From assembly GCF_025770765.1 (NCBI RefSeq), contig NZ_JANZKY010000005.1, positions 62,001 through 126,000 on the forward strand: a stretch of 64,000 nt of DNA, read 5' to 3'. Made by a program: the position numbers and the translations under genes. The notes under the pieces are model-generated. The model was not told where the DNA came from and did no database searches. It saw only the letters and a list, made by a program, of their open reading frames with translations. Below, one piece after another: positions 1-9,199 of this stretch; position 1 is the stretch's first letter; every line of letters begins with the position of its first letter. The stretch is from Propionivibrio soli (lineage in GTDB: Bacteria; Pseudomonadota; Gammaproteobacteria; Burkholderiales; Rhodocyclaceae).

Positions 1-390
1 AATTACCCGCTCGCGGAACTGTCGCCGACTTTCTCCGCCGGGCGGAACATAGTCCGGATCTCGCCGGGCAAACGCTTCGGCATCCGCCGCGTACGTGGCT
101 CGTATCTCTGCAATCGTCATCCCCTCGCAACGGCCGAAATTGCGTTCGCGTAACGCAACCAGGGGGACGACGGGCAAGCCGAGCGCCTCTGCGATCGGAG
201 CCGCGGTACGCCTGGCGCGCTGAAGGTCGCTGCTATAAATGGCCGCCGCGGAAGTCCCGGCGAAAGCGAGCCCGGCCGCGAGGGCTTGCGCCTCCCCCAC
301 GCGATTCAACGGCAGATCCCGGTGACCCTGCATACGTAACGCCACATTCCAGTCCGTCTGTCCGTGACGGACCAAGCAAATCCTCGTCAT
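1..390 (-). CDS. Histidine phosphatase family protein (partial, N-terminal 130 residues)
   Basis: The gene starts at the ATG complementary to 388-390 and runs off the left edge of the window. The first residues read MTRICLVRHGQTDWN, the RHG phosphohistidine motif (R8-H9-G10) of the phosphoglycerate mutase-like superfamily. Further on, the ALRERNFGRCEGMT segment matches the conserved glutamate region that follows the substrate pocket. Members range from cofactor-dependent phosphoglycerate mutases to alpha-ribazole phosphatases (CobC) and sugar phosphatases. The visible part does not distinguish these, so no symbol is given. It is divergent from the TRAP permease genes, with about 250 bp between them. 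Confidence 0.9.
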   Translation of the reverse strand, partial: MTRICLVRHGQTDWNVALRMQGHRDLPLNRVGEAQALAAGLAFAGTSAAAIYSSDLQRARRTAAPIAEALGLPVVPLVALRERNFGRCEGMTIAEIRATYAADAEAFARRDPDYVPPGGESRRQFRERVI

Positions 391-638
391 TCCTTTTCCA
401 TGTATCGCAATTCGATACGTCAATAGGCGTTGGGAACGGTACCCTGACGCCACAGCTTCGGGAACGGTCTCATCGTGACCGTCACCAGCCTTCTGTGGGA
501 TAATCGCGCGTTCCCCCTCGCCACCTGCAGATCTGGGCTGCGCCTGCTGAAGAAGCGGAATCTTGCAGCAACCGGGCACGAGTGTCGATCGCCGAACGTC
601 AAAAGAACATTAACAGATTCAATCTCGAAGGAATGCCC

Positions 639-1226
639 GTGAACGCCCTCCTTAAGCTGTCACGCGCGATTGACGCGTTGACCGAACGAATCGGCAAGAT
701 CGCCCTCTGGGTGGTCCTGATCGTCGTGCTAATCAGCGCCGGCAACGCGGTGATGCGTTACACCCTGAACTTCAGTTCCAACGCTTTTCTCGAGGTCCAG
801 TGGAACCTGTTCGGCCTGATTTTCCTTTCCTGCTCGGGCTATACCCTGCTCAGAAACGAACATGTGCGCATCGATCTGATATCGGGCCGGTTCTCAAGGC
901 GCACTCAAGCGTGGATCGACGTTTTCGGCATTCTCTTTTTCCTGATGCCAATGGCGGTGGCGATTCTTGTCCTTTCGTGGCCGGTGTTCATGCACGCCTT
1001 CGAATCGAGCGAGATGTCCAACAGCGCCGGCGGACTCATCGTCTGGCCTGCTCGCTTGATGGTCCCTGTCGGTTTCCTTCTACTCATCGTGCAAGGGATT
1101 TCCGAACTCATAAAAAGAATCGGGTTTCTGAAGGGCCTTTGTCCGGACCCCACATCCAAGCGTAACGAAGTCTCGGCCGAGGAAGAGCTGGCACGGGCGA
1201 TCCGACAGCGAAAGGGAGCTAAATGA
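639..1226 (+). CDS. dctQ: TRAP transporter small permease (DctQ family)
   Basis: This is the small membrane subunit of a tripartite ATP-independent periplasmic (TRAP) transporter, with four predicted membrane segments in about 195 residues. The frame is open from 582, but I prefer the GTG at 639: a GAAGGA Shine-Dalgarno at 627-632 sits 6 nt before it, whereas the ATG at 633 directly abuts that sequence. From there the protein reads MNALLKLSRAIDALTERIG, a normal DctQ N-terminus. The stop overlaps the start of the large permease gene (ATGA), which indicates translational coupling. The substrate cannot be told from this subunit; C4-dicarboxylates or other organic acids are typical of the family. 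Confidence 0.88.
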   Translation: MNALLKLSRAIDALTERIGKIALWVVLIVVLISAGNAVMRYTLNFSSNAFLEVQWNLFGLIFLSCSGYTLLRNEHVRIDLISGRFSRRTQAWIDVFGILFFLMPMAVAILVLSWPVFMHAFESSEMSNSAGGLIVWPARLMVPVGFLLLIVQGISELIKRIGFLKGLCPDPTSKRNEVSAEEELARAIRQRKGAK

Positions 1227-2698
1227 TGGCCGAGTTTATCGTCGCGAATATGGCGCCGATCATGTTCGCTTCCATGGTGGCGTTCCTGCTTCTCGGTTTC
1301 CCGGTTGCTTTTGCCCTGGCTGCAAATGGGGTCGTTTTCGGACTGCTCGGGATCGAACTCGGGCTGCTCGGTCCGCAGATATTCCAAGCATTGCCCGACC
1401 GCATCATGAGCGTGATGTCGAACGAGACGCTCTTGGCAGTACCGTTCTTCACGTTCATGGGGCTCATCCTCGAGCGCTCCGGCATGGCCGAAGACTTGCT
1501 GGAAACGATTGGGCAATTGTTTGGCCCGATACGCGGCGGTCTCGCCTATGCCGTCATTTTCGTCGGCGCTTTACTGGCGGCAACCACGGGGGTCGTCGCC
1601 GCCTCAGTAATCTCGATGGGATTGATTTCGCTGCCCATCATGCTGCGCTACGGATACGACAAACGGCTTGCCAGCGGCGTCATTGCCGCCTCTGGAACCC
1701 TCGCCCAGATCATTCCACCTTCCCTCGTATTAATTATCATGGCTGACCAACTGGGTCGGTCAGTCGGCGACATGTACGCCGGCGCCTTCATCCCTGGGAT
1801 GGTGCTGACCGGCCTCTATGTCTCCTACGTGATTGCTGTCTCGATCGTTAAGCCGCACTGGGTGCCAGCGCTCCCACCGGAAGCCCGGACGTTGCGCGGC
1901 GTTCGGCTCGCTTTGAGGGTCCTCACAACGCTCGTGCCGCCGTTGCTTCTGATTTTTCTTGTGCTCGGAACGATCTTTCTCGGTATTGCGACACCCACCG
2001 AGGGCGGCGCGATGGGAGCGACTGGCGCACTGGTTATGGCAATCGTCCGCAAGCGGCTGAACTTGAAGCTCCTCAAGCAAGCGATGGACAGTACGGCGAA
2101 GCTGACGACTTTCGTGGTGTTCGTGCTGATCGGGGCACGGGTATTCTCCTTGACCTTCTATGCCGTCGACGGCCATTTGTGGGTCGAACATTTGTTGGTC
2201 TCCCTGCCCGGCGGGCAACTCGGGTTCCTGATCACCGTCAACCTGATGGTCTTCGTGCTTGCATTCTTCCTCGACTACTTCGAGTTGTCGTTCATCGTCG
2301 TCCCATTGCTCGCCCCCGTCGCTGAAAAACTCGGCATCGACCTGATCTGGTTCGGGGTGCTGCTTGGCGTCAATATGCAGACGTCCTTCCTGCACCCGCC
2401 CTTCGGCTTCGCGCTGTTCTTCCTGCGCTCGGTCGCACCTCAGTCAGTGAAGACGAGCGACATCTATTGGGGTGCCATTCCTTTCGTCTGCCTGCAGGTC
2501 CTGATGGTTCTGCTGGTTATCCTTGTCCCGCAGATGGTGACTGTCAGCCTGGACAAACAGACCACGGTGGACGTGAACTCCGTCGAGATCGTATTGCCGG
2601 AAACCAACTACGACGAGCCGTCTGAGACTCCGTCAGAAGAAGCTCCGGCGGAAGGTGAAACGGCGGCGCCTGAACAGCCGCCGACGGACTCAAAATAA
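1223..2698 (+). CDS. dctM: TRAP transporter large permease (DctM family)
   Basis: This is the large, ion-coupled permease of the TRAP system, with about twelve hydrophobic segments. It has the family's glycine/proline-rich stretches, for example the ATPTEGGAMGA segment and the SFLHPPFGFALFFLR stretch near the C-terminus. The start overlaps the dctQ stop by four bases, preceded by an AAAGGGAG ribosome site. At 491 residues it is longer than the usual 420-450. The excess is a hydrophilic, acidic, proline-rich tail of about 45 residues ending in PPTDSK. The gene ends just before a strong bidirectional terminator shared with the convergent dctP gene. Confidence 0.93.
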   Translation: MMAEFIVANMAPIMFASMVAFLLLGFPVAFALAANGVVFGLLGIELGLLGPQIFQALPDRIMSVMSNETLLAVPFFTFMGLILERSGMAEDLLETIGQLFGPIRGGLAYAVIFVGALLAATTGVVAASVISMGLISLPIMLRYGYDKRLASGVIAASGTLAQIIPPSLVLIIMADQLGRSVGDMYAGAFIPGMVLTGLYVSYVIAVSIVKPHWVPALPPEARTLRGVRLALRVLTTLVPPLLLIFLVLGTIFLGIATPTEGGAMGATGALVMAIVRKRLNLKLLKQAMDSTAKLTTFVVFVLIGARVFSLTFYAVDGHLWVEHLLVSLPGGQLGFLITVNLMVFVLAFFLDYFELSFIVVPLLAPVAEKLGIDLIWFGVLLGVNMQTSFLHPPFGFALFFLRSVAPQSVKTSDIYWGAIPFVCLQVLMVLLVILVPQMVTVSLDKQTTVDVNSVEIVLPETNYDEPSETPSEEAPAEGETAAPEQPPTDSK

Positions 2699-2733
2699 AA
2701 ATCGGCAAAGGTCCGAGGAAGTCTGGAAAACAA

Positions 2734-2757
2734 AAACGGGGGCAAAAGCCCCCGTTT
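2734..2757. terminator. Bidirectional rho-independent terminator between dctM and dctP
   Basis: A perfect 10-bp stem (AAACGGGGGC at 2734-2743, its complement at 2748-2757) encloses an AAAA loop. The flanking A and T runs make it usable from either strand. It lies 35 bp after the dctM stop and 20 bp after the end of the convergent dctP gene. Confidence 0.9.
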
Positions 2758-2776
2758 CCTTTGTTGCTGCTTTGAC

Positions 2777-3859
2777 TTAGCTCTTGCGGCTAAACATGAA
2801 CTTGGCGTACTCGTTCTCCGCCACGCGGAACCAGAGGTTTTGCTCGTCCAGGAATTTTTTGTAGTCGTCGTAAATTTTCTTGAACTCAGGATTCTTCGCC
2901 GACGTTTCCGCGTAATACTCCATAGCCGCCTTGTAACTCGCCTCCATGACATCTTTCGGGAAGGGAAGCATCTTGGTACCCGAGGCAAGAAGCTGCTTCA
3001 GAGCTACCGGGTTCTTAGCGTCGTACCGTGCGCACATTTCCGCGTCCGTGTCCGCACACGCCGCTTCGATGATCGTCTGATATTCCTTCGGCAATTCAGC
3101 CCACTTCTTCGAATTGATGTAAGTCGAAATCTGCGGACCGCCCTCCCACCACGCCGGATAGTAGTAGTACTTGGCGACCTTGTTGAACCCCAGCTTCTGG
3201 TCGTCGTACGGGCCGACCCATTCGACCGCGTCGATCGTGCCTTTCTCAAGCGCCGGGTAAATATCGCTCCCGGCGATCTGCTGCGGCACGACGCCGAGCT
3301 TCGAAAGCACTGCGCCGGCGAGACCGGCAACGCGCATCTTCATGCCCTTGAAGTCGTTAACGCTCTTGATCTCCTTGCGATACCAACCACCCATCTGCAC
3401 CCCCGTGTTGCCTGTGGGGAAGGAGACGATGTTCGATTTGGCGAAGAAGTCCGCCATCAACTTGGCCCCGTTGCCCTGCCGATACCAGGCTTTCACCTGA
3501 CGCGCGTTCATCCCGAACGGGATCGCGGTATCGATGCAGTACGTGGGGTCCTTGCCGAAATAGTAATACGAGCAGGTGAAGCCGATTTCGACCGTACCGT
3601 CCTTGACGGCGTCATGAACCCCCGGGCCGGGAACGATTTCGCCTGCCGCGAACAACTGGATTTGCAATTTGCCGCCCGTCATGTCCGAAATCCGCTTGAC
3701 CAGGAATTCGGCCGAACCGTGCAGGGTGTCCAAGCTCTTCGGGAAACTCGACGCCATCCGCCACTTGATCGTCGGCGCATTCTGCGCGATTGCTGGCACG
3801 GCCACCGCACCGGCAGCGATTCCCACACCGGCCTTCTTCAAAAACGAACGTCTTTCCAT
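2777..3859 (-). CDS. dctP: TRAP transporter solute-binding protein (DctP family)
   Basis: This is a periplasmic substrate receptor of 360 residues. The N-terminus MERRSFLKKAGVGIAAGAVAVPAIAQ is a twin-arginine (RRSFLKK) signal ending in an AQ cleavage site, so export is probably by the Tat route. The body has the DctP fold signatures: KWRMASSFPKSLDTLHG near the start, and the conserved carboxylate-binding arginine region around MKMRVAGLAGAVLSKLG. A very strong Shine-Dalgarno (AGGAGGGG) precedes the start. It is convergent with dctQM rather than in the same operon, but its adjacency makes it the likely partner of that permease. The family includes dicarboxylate, alpha-keto acid and mannitol/chloroaromatic receptors; the ligand is not predictable here. 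Confidence 0.93.
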   Translation of the reverse strand: MERRSFLKKAGVGIAAGAVAVPAIAQNAPTIKWRMASSFPKSLDTLHGSAEFLVKRISDMTGGKLQIQLFAAGEIVPGPGVHDAVKDGTVEIGFTCSYYYFGKDPTYCIDTAIPFGMNARQVKAWYRQGNGAKLMADFFAKSNIVSFPTGNTGVQMGGWYRKEIKSVNDFKGMKMRVAGLAGAVLSKLGVVPQQIAGSDIYPALEKGTIDAVEWVGPYDDQKLGFNKVAKYYYYPAWWEGGPQISTYINSKKWAELPKEYQTIIEAACADTDAEMCARYDAKNPVALKQLLASGTKMLPFPKDVMEASYKAAMEYYAETSAKNPEFKKIYDDYKKFLDEQNLWFRVAENEYAKFMFSRKS

Positions 3860-3965
3860 TGCTTCATCCCCTCCTGGTTATTGGGCCCATATGCAGACGA
3901 CCGACTGATTATAGCCAAAGCCGCCATGGCTCGACGAAAACGGGGGCAGGAAAAACCGCCGCCGT

Positions 3966-5339
3966 TCAATTTCCCGCAATTTTCATCTGCTCGATGAGAA
4001 TTGAACCGACCTGCCTCGAACCCCGTACGGTGACATCGCTCCCGATGGCGGCAACATTCCGGAACATGTCTCGCAGGTTCCCGGCGATCGTTACTTCCTC
4101 TACGGCGTGAACGATCTCCCCGTTCTCGACCCAAAAGCCCGCGGCACCGCGCGAATAATCGCCGTTGACGTAGTTGATGCCTTGTCCAAGCAATTCGGTA
4201 ACGAGCAGGCCACGCCGCATCTTTCTCAACAACCCCACGAAGTCTTCCTCGCCCGGGCGCACGATGAGGTTGTGGCACCCGCCAGCGTTCCCGGTCGTCT
4301 GCAACCCGAGCTTGCGTGCCGTGTAGGCGCTCAGGAAATAGCCTTGCAGCACGCCGTCGGTGACGACCTCGCGGTCACGCGTTGCGACGCCATCGTTGTC
4401 GAAGGGAGAGCTGGCGAGGCCACCCAGCAAGTGCGGTCGTTCGCTAATCTGAACGTTCTTCGAGAACACTGATTTGCCGACACTATCGATGAGGAACGAC
4501 GCTCGACGATACAAGCTACCTCCGCTCGCGGCATGTACGAAATTGCCGATCAGCGAAGCCGCAAGAGGAGCCTCGAAAAGCACCGGCACCTTGCAGGTCT
4601 TGATCTTGCGAGCGCCGAGCCGTGCCAGCGCGCGGCGTGCTGCATAGTCTCCGATTGCTTCCGGGCTGGCGATTTCCCGCGCGTCACGCGACGTGGAATA
4701 CCAGTCGTCGCGCTGCATGTTTTCATCCTTGCCAGCGATGACGGAACACGAAAGGTAGTGGCGCGACGTCGGATACCCGCCCATGAAACCGAGGCTGTTC
4801 GCCGACACGAACTGCCCCTCTTGAATAGAAGCAGTCGCTCCTTCCGAGTTCGTAACCTGCGGACTGACCGCAAACGCGGCCTCCTCACAACGCCGAGCGA
4901 GGTCAACCGCCCCATCAACGGATAGCAACCATGGATGGTACAAGCCTAGGTCACGAAACCCCTGCTCGCGGGTCGCCAGGAGAGTGGTCTCGGGCAGACC
5001 GGAGGACGGGTCCGCCGCGGTAAAGCGCGCAATGCTCAACGCGGCATCGACTGTTTCACGCAATGCCGCTGATGAAAAGTCAGAGGTACTCGCGTGCCCT
5101 TTGTGCTGGCCAAGATAAACTGTAACGCCGATGCCTTTGTCGCGGTTGTACTCGATCGTTTCTACGTCGCCACAACGGACAGTGACCGCCTGCCCGAACC
5201 CTTCGGACACGTCGACCTCACAGTCGCTGGCGCCGGCTTGCCGGGCATGATCGAGAACGTCCTGAGCCAGGGTTTGCAGGTTTTCCAGCCGATGACCAAA
5301 GCGGGATTCGGCGGCGGAAGACGAAGGAATGCTCGACAT
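3966..5339 (-). CDS. pmbA: Metalloprotease PmbA/TldE
   Basis: This is the PmbA (TldE) partner of the TldD/TldE heterodimeric metalloprotease, known for microcin B17 maturation and CcdA degradation. The frame is open further upstream to 5480, but the family start is the ATG at 5339 (MSSIPSSSAAESRFGHRLENLQ), giving 457 residues, close to the E. coli protein. The diagnostic C-terminal half is present, including the TTGNAGGCHNLIVRPG segment and the NGDYSRGAAGFWVENGEI stretch near the end. The gene is divergent from darP, a pairing common in proteobacteria. Confidence 0.93.
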   Translation of the reverse strand: MSSIPSSSAAESRFGHRLENLQTLAQDVLDHARQAGASDCEVDVSEGFGQAVTVRCGDVETIEYNRDKGIGVTVYLGQHKGHASTSDFSSAALRETVDAALSIARFTAADPSSGLPETTLLATREQGFRDLGLYHPWLLSVDGAVDLARRCEEAAFAVSPQVTNSEGATASIQEGQFVSANSLGFMGGYPTSRHYLSCSVIAGKDENMQRDDWYSTSRDAREIASPEAIGDYAARRALARLGARKIKTCKVPVLFEAPLAASLIGNFVHAASGGSLYRRASFLIDSVGKSVFSKNVQISERPHLLGGLASSPFDNDGVATRDREVVTDGVLQGYFLSAYTARKLGLQTTGNAGGCHNLIVRPGEEDFVGLLRKMRRGLLVTELLGQGINYVNGDYSRGAAGFWVENGEIVHAVEEVTIAGNLRDMFRNVAAIGSDVTVRGSRQVGSILIEQMKIAGN

Positions 5340-5536
5340 GGGCGCTGTACCGGACACCAAAAACGCTATGATAGCAGTTTGACGCGCAGCGCTTGGCCCG
5401 CGGGGCGTGAAGACTGGGACGGCGCCTCGGCGCCATCCTTGACGGGAGCCGAACCCGAAACACGGCGGCAGCGGAGACACAGGCTCTCAACACCGCATTC
5501 TTCGCGGCAATCAGAGCGGCTAAGCTTACGGACATT

Positions 5537-6100
5537 ATGGACATCCACGAAGAAGAATCTGCCCCCCTATCGAAGACGCGCCGCAAGAAAGCAATGGATG
5601 AACTCCAGACGCTCGGCGAAGAGCTGGTAGCGCTACCGGCAGACCGCGTAAAGAAAATTGCCATCCCCGACGATCTGCGTGACGCCGTCGCCGAAGCACA
5701 ACGAATGAAACGCCATGACGAAGCGCGTCGGCGCCAAATGCAGTACATCGGCAAGCTGATGCGTAAGGTGGACGCCGAGCCTATCCGCGCTGCGCTCGCC
5801 GATGTGCGCGGAGAATCGGCGGGCGAGACGGCGAAGCTCCATCGTATCGAGCGCCTGCGCACCGATTTGCTGGCCGACGAAAAGGTTCTCAACGGTTTGG
5901 CGGAGCGCTACCCGGCAGTCGATTTGCAACACTTGCGGTCGCTACGTAGGGCCGCATTGAAGGAGCAGGAGCAAAACCGTCCCCCGCGTAGTTACCGTGC
6001 GATCTTCCAGGTGCTCAAGTCATTGGAAAACGAGGGGAGTAGCGGCCACGAACCGGGCGACGAAGCATCGGAAGAATCGACAGGCGAAAGTGCCGGGTAG
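5537..6100 (+). CDS. darP: Ribosome biogenesis factor DarP (YjgA, DUF615)
   Basis: This is a 187-residue, highly charged and largely helical protein of the YjgA/DarP family, which associates with the 50S subunit late in assembly. The recognisable core is TRRKKAMDELQTLGEEL, followed by the LPADRVKKIAIPDDL segment, then the MQYIGKLMRKVD segment. The last 20 residues are a non-conserved acidic and serine-rich tail (EGSSGHEPGDEASEES). It is divergent from pmbA across about 200 bp. Confidence 0.93.
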   Translation: MDIHEEESAPLSKTRRKKAMDELQTLGEELVALPADRVKKIAIPDDLRDAVAEAQRMKRHDEARRRQMQYIGKLMRKVDAEPIRAALADVRGESAGETAKLHRIERLRTDLLADEKVLNGLAERYPAVDLQHLRSLRRAALKEQEQNRPPRSYRAIFQVLKSLENEGSSGHEPGDEASEESTGESAG

Positions 6101-6121
6101 TCCCGGCACTACGCTACTACG

Positions 6122-7648
6122 CTAGGCGACAATCTGCTCGCGATAGCGAGCGATTTCGAAGCCGCTTCCGGTTTCCTCGAGTTCGATCGGCGTCAACAGG
6201 TAGCGCTGCTCGTCGTGGACGAATTCAAGACTCTCGCGCAGATCGAAACTCGCGGCCGGCATCACGACGCGCGCCTCGCCTGAGCCGTTGCTTTCGCGCA
6301 GCCAGATACCGGGAATTGCACCCGTGGCCGAAAAACCCGACGTGCGCGGTCGCAACTCAATGCTCTGCGCTTGACGCGACAACGCCTGAATGCCAACGCT
6401 GGCGTGCGCCTCGGACTCCTTGTTGAAGCGTTTCACCATGCCGAGTACCCAGTTGTCGCCACCTTCGGGCTGCATTGCAAGCAAGGCGCCGATCTTCAGC
6501 CACTCGCCGAGGTCGTCGACCCCCGCGCCGAAGCCACCGAGACTGACATTCTCGACCACCCAGCTTTCGGCATTGCGCTCCTTACCAATGCGCGCGACGT
6601 CGCCGGCGAACACCGTGAAGCAGTCATCGAAGCCTTGCAGCACCGCGATGCGCGCCTTCACGGAGTGACGTTTGTGCTCGCGCTGCGGAGGCTCCGGCGC
6701 CCAGTACATCGCCAGATGACGCAGCACAGGCAGCAATACTTTCGCCAGGTATTCACCACCAAGGTTTAGATCGGAGGGAATCTCGCCGCGTTCGACAACC
6801 CGCACCAGCTCGTTTAACGCCTGAGGAGCCGTACCGGGCGAGAAGAAACGCAAGGAAGAGGAGAGTCGCTCCGGCTTGCGCGCCAAGCGCACGGGCGGTG
6901 AGCCGCTCGCCACATCGACCCAGTAAACGCTATCAGGTTGGCAATCATGCGAGAACGCGAAACGCTGCTGGAAATGCGCAATAAGACGATCGGCAAGCTC
7001 GATCTCAAGCGGCATCAGGCTATCGGTGGAGGAAGCATGGAAAATGAGCGCCTGCAAATATTGCTGCGCAACGTTCGTCGTCGCCGGATGCCCGGGATAA
7101 AGCTGTACCTGTTTTTGGGCGTAACCGCCAGCCTCCGCTGCCAAGTACGGACGTCCCAGGCCGCGCCAAAGGTCTTCGCCGATGGGGCCATAGCGCAACT
7201 CCACCCACTTCAGTTGCATTGCCCGCGCGGCGACCGCGCGGGCTGCCGCAAGCGGCAGCATCGGCTTCAGGGCCTCGCTGGCCTTTTCCTTGGGATTACG
7301 CTGTGCCACGTCGATGCAGCGGGCGTAAAGGCTCGAAACCTCTCCCGCGTAGTTGTAGCACATCGTCCACAATCGACGCTCGTCACTCTTGGAAAGTCGG
7401 GGAGAATTGAGGTAGTCCCTCGACAAGCGGCGTAACGAATGCTGGGCCGCGTCATCCAGTTGCCGCACTACGTCGAAAAGCTGATCGATACGGAAATCGT
7501 CGGCCGTCTGCAGCGACTCGTACCAACCGTAGATTTCATCGACGGCGCGAAATGCGTTATCGAGCGGCAGTTCCGCGAGAATGCGCTTGAGTTCCTTGGC
7601 GTCGCCGAGCGGATGATCCGGGCGCGACGAAAAAAGCTTCAAGATCAT
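6122..7648 (-). CDS. PilZ-domain protein, probable cyclic-di-GMP binding
   Basis: This is a 508-residue soluble protein. The first 300 residues are helical, with no family I can name. The C-terminal third carries both signatures of a PilZ domain: an RxxxR motif (REHKR) and, about 45 residues on, NxSxxG (NVSLGG in [13 protein letters not shown]). These are the residues that bind cyclic di-GMP in canonical PilZ domains. The last 80 residues contain a second beta-rich segment. The output partner is unknown. It is convergent with darP and divergent from thyA. Confidence 0.72.
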   Translation of the reverse strand: MILKLFSSRPDHPLGDAKELKRILAELPLDNAFRAVDEIYGWYESLQTADDFRIDQLFDVVRQLDDAAQHSLRRLSRDYLNSPRLSKSDERRLWTMCYNYAGEVSSLYARCIDVAQRNPKEKASEALKPMLPLAAARAVAARAMQLKWVELRYGPIGEDLWRGLGRPYLAAEAGGYAQKQVQLYPGHPATTNVAQQYLQALIFHASSTDSLMPLEIELADRLIAHFQQRFAFSHDCQPDSVYWVDVASGSPPVRLARKPERLSSSLRFFSPGTAPQALNELVRVVERGEIPSDLNLGGEYLAKVLLPVLRHLAMYWAPEPPQREHKRHSVKARIAVLQGFDDCFTVFAGDVARIGKERNAESWVVENVSLGGFGAGVDDLGEWLKIGALLAMQPEGGDNWVLGMVKRFNKESEAHASVGIQALSRQAQSIELRPRTSGFSATGAIPGIWLRESNGSGEARVVMPAASFDLRESLEFVHDEQRYLLTPIELEETGSGFEIARYREQIVA

Positions 7649-7837
7649 GGCAGGCAGTCCTTGATCCCCGGTTTCATGGGGAGAAGTGGCAATTTATCCC
7701 GACAGTATAAGGCGGGCCCCGAAAGCTGCAAGCCGCGCACTGGCAGGTGCGAAAACGTCTTGAAACCCCCATTGAAAGTGGGCGGGAGAGGCCAATCTAT
7801 TACAATACTCAGGATCATCCCTGGATACATCGACGCC

Positions 7838-8659
7838 ATGAAGCCGTACCTCGACCTGATGCGCCACGTGCTGGAGCACGGAGTTTCCAAAGCAGACCGT
7901 ACTGGCACGGGCACCCGTTCAGTCTTCGGCTGGCAAATGCGTTTCGACCTCGAAGCAGGCTTTCCTGTGCTGACGACGAAGAAGCTTCACCTGCGTTCGA
8001 TCATCCATGAACTGCTATGGTTTCTGCAGGGCGATACGAATATCCGTTATCTGAAGGAAAACGGCGTGCGCATTTGGGACGAATGGGCCGACGAGAACGG
8101 CGATCTCGGCCCGGTGTACGGCCACCAATGGCGACACTGGAAGACGCCAGACGGGCGCGAAATCGACCAGATCGCGCAATTGGTGGACGGGCTGAAAAAG
8201 AACCCGGACTCGCGCCGGCACATCGTCACCGCATGGAATCCGGCCGACGTCGACCGCATGGCGCTGCCGCCCTGCCACGCCTTGTTCCAACTCTACGTCG
8301 CCCCTCCGTTGCCGGGGGGGGCCGATCCGCGTCCGCGGCTGTCGTGCCAGCTTTATCAACGCAGCGCCGACATCTTCCTTGGCGTTCCCTTCAATATCGC
8401 CTCATACGCGCTGCTAACGATGATGCTCGCGCAAGTCTGCGGCTACCGCGCCGGCGATTTCGTACACACCTTTGGCGACGCGCACCTTTACAGCAACCAT
8501 TTCGAGCAAGCTCGGCTGCAGCTAAACCGCGATCCCCGACCGCTTCCCACGATGCGCATCAACCCGGACGCCCGCGACATTTTTGCCTTCCGTTTTGAGG
8601 ATTTCACGCTCGAAGGCTACGATCCGCATCCGCACATCGCTGCTCCCGTGGCTGTCTAG
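7838..8659 (+). CDS. thyA: Thymidylate synthase
   Basis: This enzyme converts dUMP and 5,10-methylene-tetrahydrofolate to dTMP and dihydrofolate in the cytoplasm. The frame is open from 7439, but the protein starts at the ATG at 7838 ([15 protein letters not shown]), giving 273 residues. Active-site Cys146 lies in [13 protein letters not shown], and the [17 protein letters not shown] nucleotide-binding segment is intact. Compared with the 264-residue E. coli enzyme there is a proline/glycine-rich insertion of about 9 residues (PPLPGGADP) just after FQLYV. The gene is followed after 6 bp by folA, which recycles its dihydrofolate product. Confidence 0.97.
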   Translation: MKPYLDLMRHVLEHGVSKADRTGTGTRSVFGWQMRFDLEAGFPVLTTKKLHLRSIIHELLWFLQGDTNIRYLKENGVRIWDEWADENGDLGPVYGHQWRHWKTPDGREIDQIAQLVDGLKKNPDSRRHIVTAWNPADVDRMALPPCHALFQLYVAPPLPGGADPRPRLSCQLYQRSADIFLGVPFNIASYALLTMMLAQVCGYRAGDFVHTFGDAHLYSNHFEQARLQLNRDPRPLPTMRINPDARDIFAFRFEDFTLEGYDPHPHIAAPVAV

Positions 8660-8665
8660 CTCGGC

Positions 8666-9184
8666 ATGGCCCGCAAGCCGATGATCTCGTTGATCGCCGC
8701 CGTTGCCGCCAACGGAGTCATCGGCGACGGCAACAAGCTGCTCTGGCACCTGCCGGAAGACATGCGCCACTTCCGCGAAACGACACGTGGGAAACCGGTG
8801 ATCATGGGGCGCAAGACGTGGGAGTCATTACCCGACTCGTTCCGGCCATTGCCAGGGCGGAAGAACATCGTGATCAGCCGGAACCGAAACTACGATGCAC
8901 CAGGCGCGACGCTGGCAAATTCGCTCGCAGAAGCGATTCGTCTCGCCGAAGATATGCAGGAAATCTTCATCATCGGCGGCGCTCAAATATATGCCGAGGC
9001 TCTAGCGCTTGCCGATCGTCTCTATCTCACCGAGATCGAAGCACCCTTTGCGGGCGACGCCAGCTTTCCCCAAGTCTCGCCCGCCGACTGGAACGAGATC
9101 GAGCGTCGACAGCCGGACACACGTACGACGCCCGCTTTCTCCTTTGCCGTCTATGAGCGACGGAACAAGCGCGCCGCCGCCTGA
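8666..9184 (+). CDS. folA: Dihydrofolate reductase
   Basis: This is a 172-residue NADPH-dependent enzyme that reduces dihydrofolate to tetrahydrofolate. The N-terminus MISLIAAVAANGVIGDGNKLLWHLPEDM contains the substrate-loop and the W-x-L-P-x-D motif with the catalytic Asp. The NADPH site appears as VIMGRKTWESLP, with GRKNIVISRN after it. The frame may begin at 8666 (MARKPMISL) or at the internal ATG at 8681; no clear ribosome site decides between them, and coupling to thyA is likely. Confidence 0.96.
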   Translation: MARKPMISLIAAVAANGVIGDGNKLLWHLPEDMRHFRETTRGKPVIMGRKTWESLPDSFRPLPGRKNIVISRNRNYDAPGATLANSLAEAIRLAEDMQEIFIIGGAQIYAEALALADRLYLTEIEAPFAGDASFPQVSPADWNEIERRQPDTRTTPAFSFAVYERRNKRAAA

Positions 9185-9199
9185 CCCTTCCCGGCCCCT

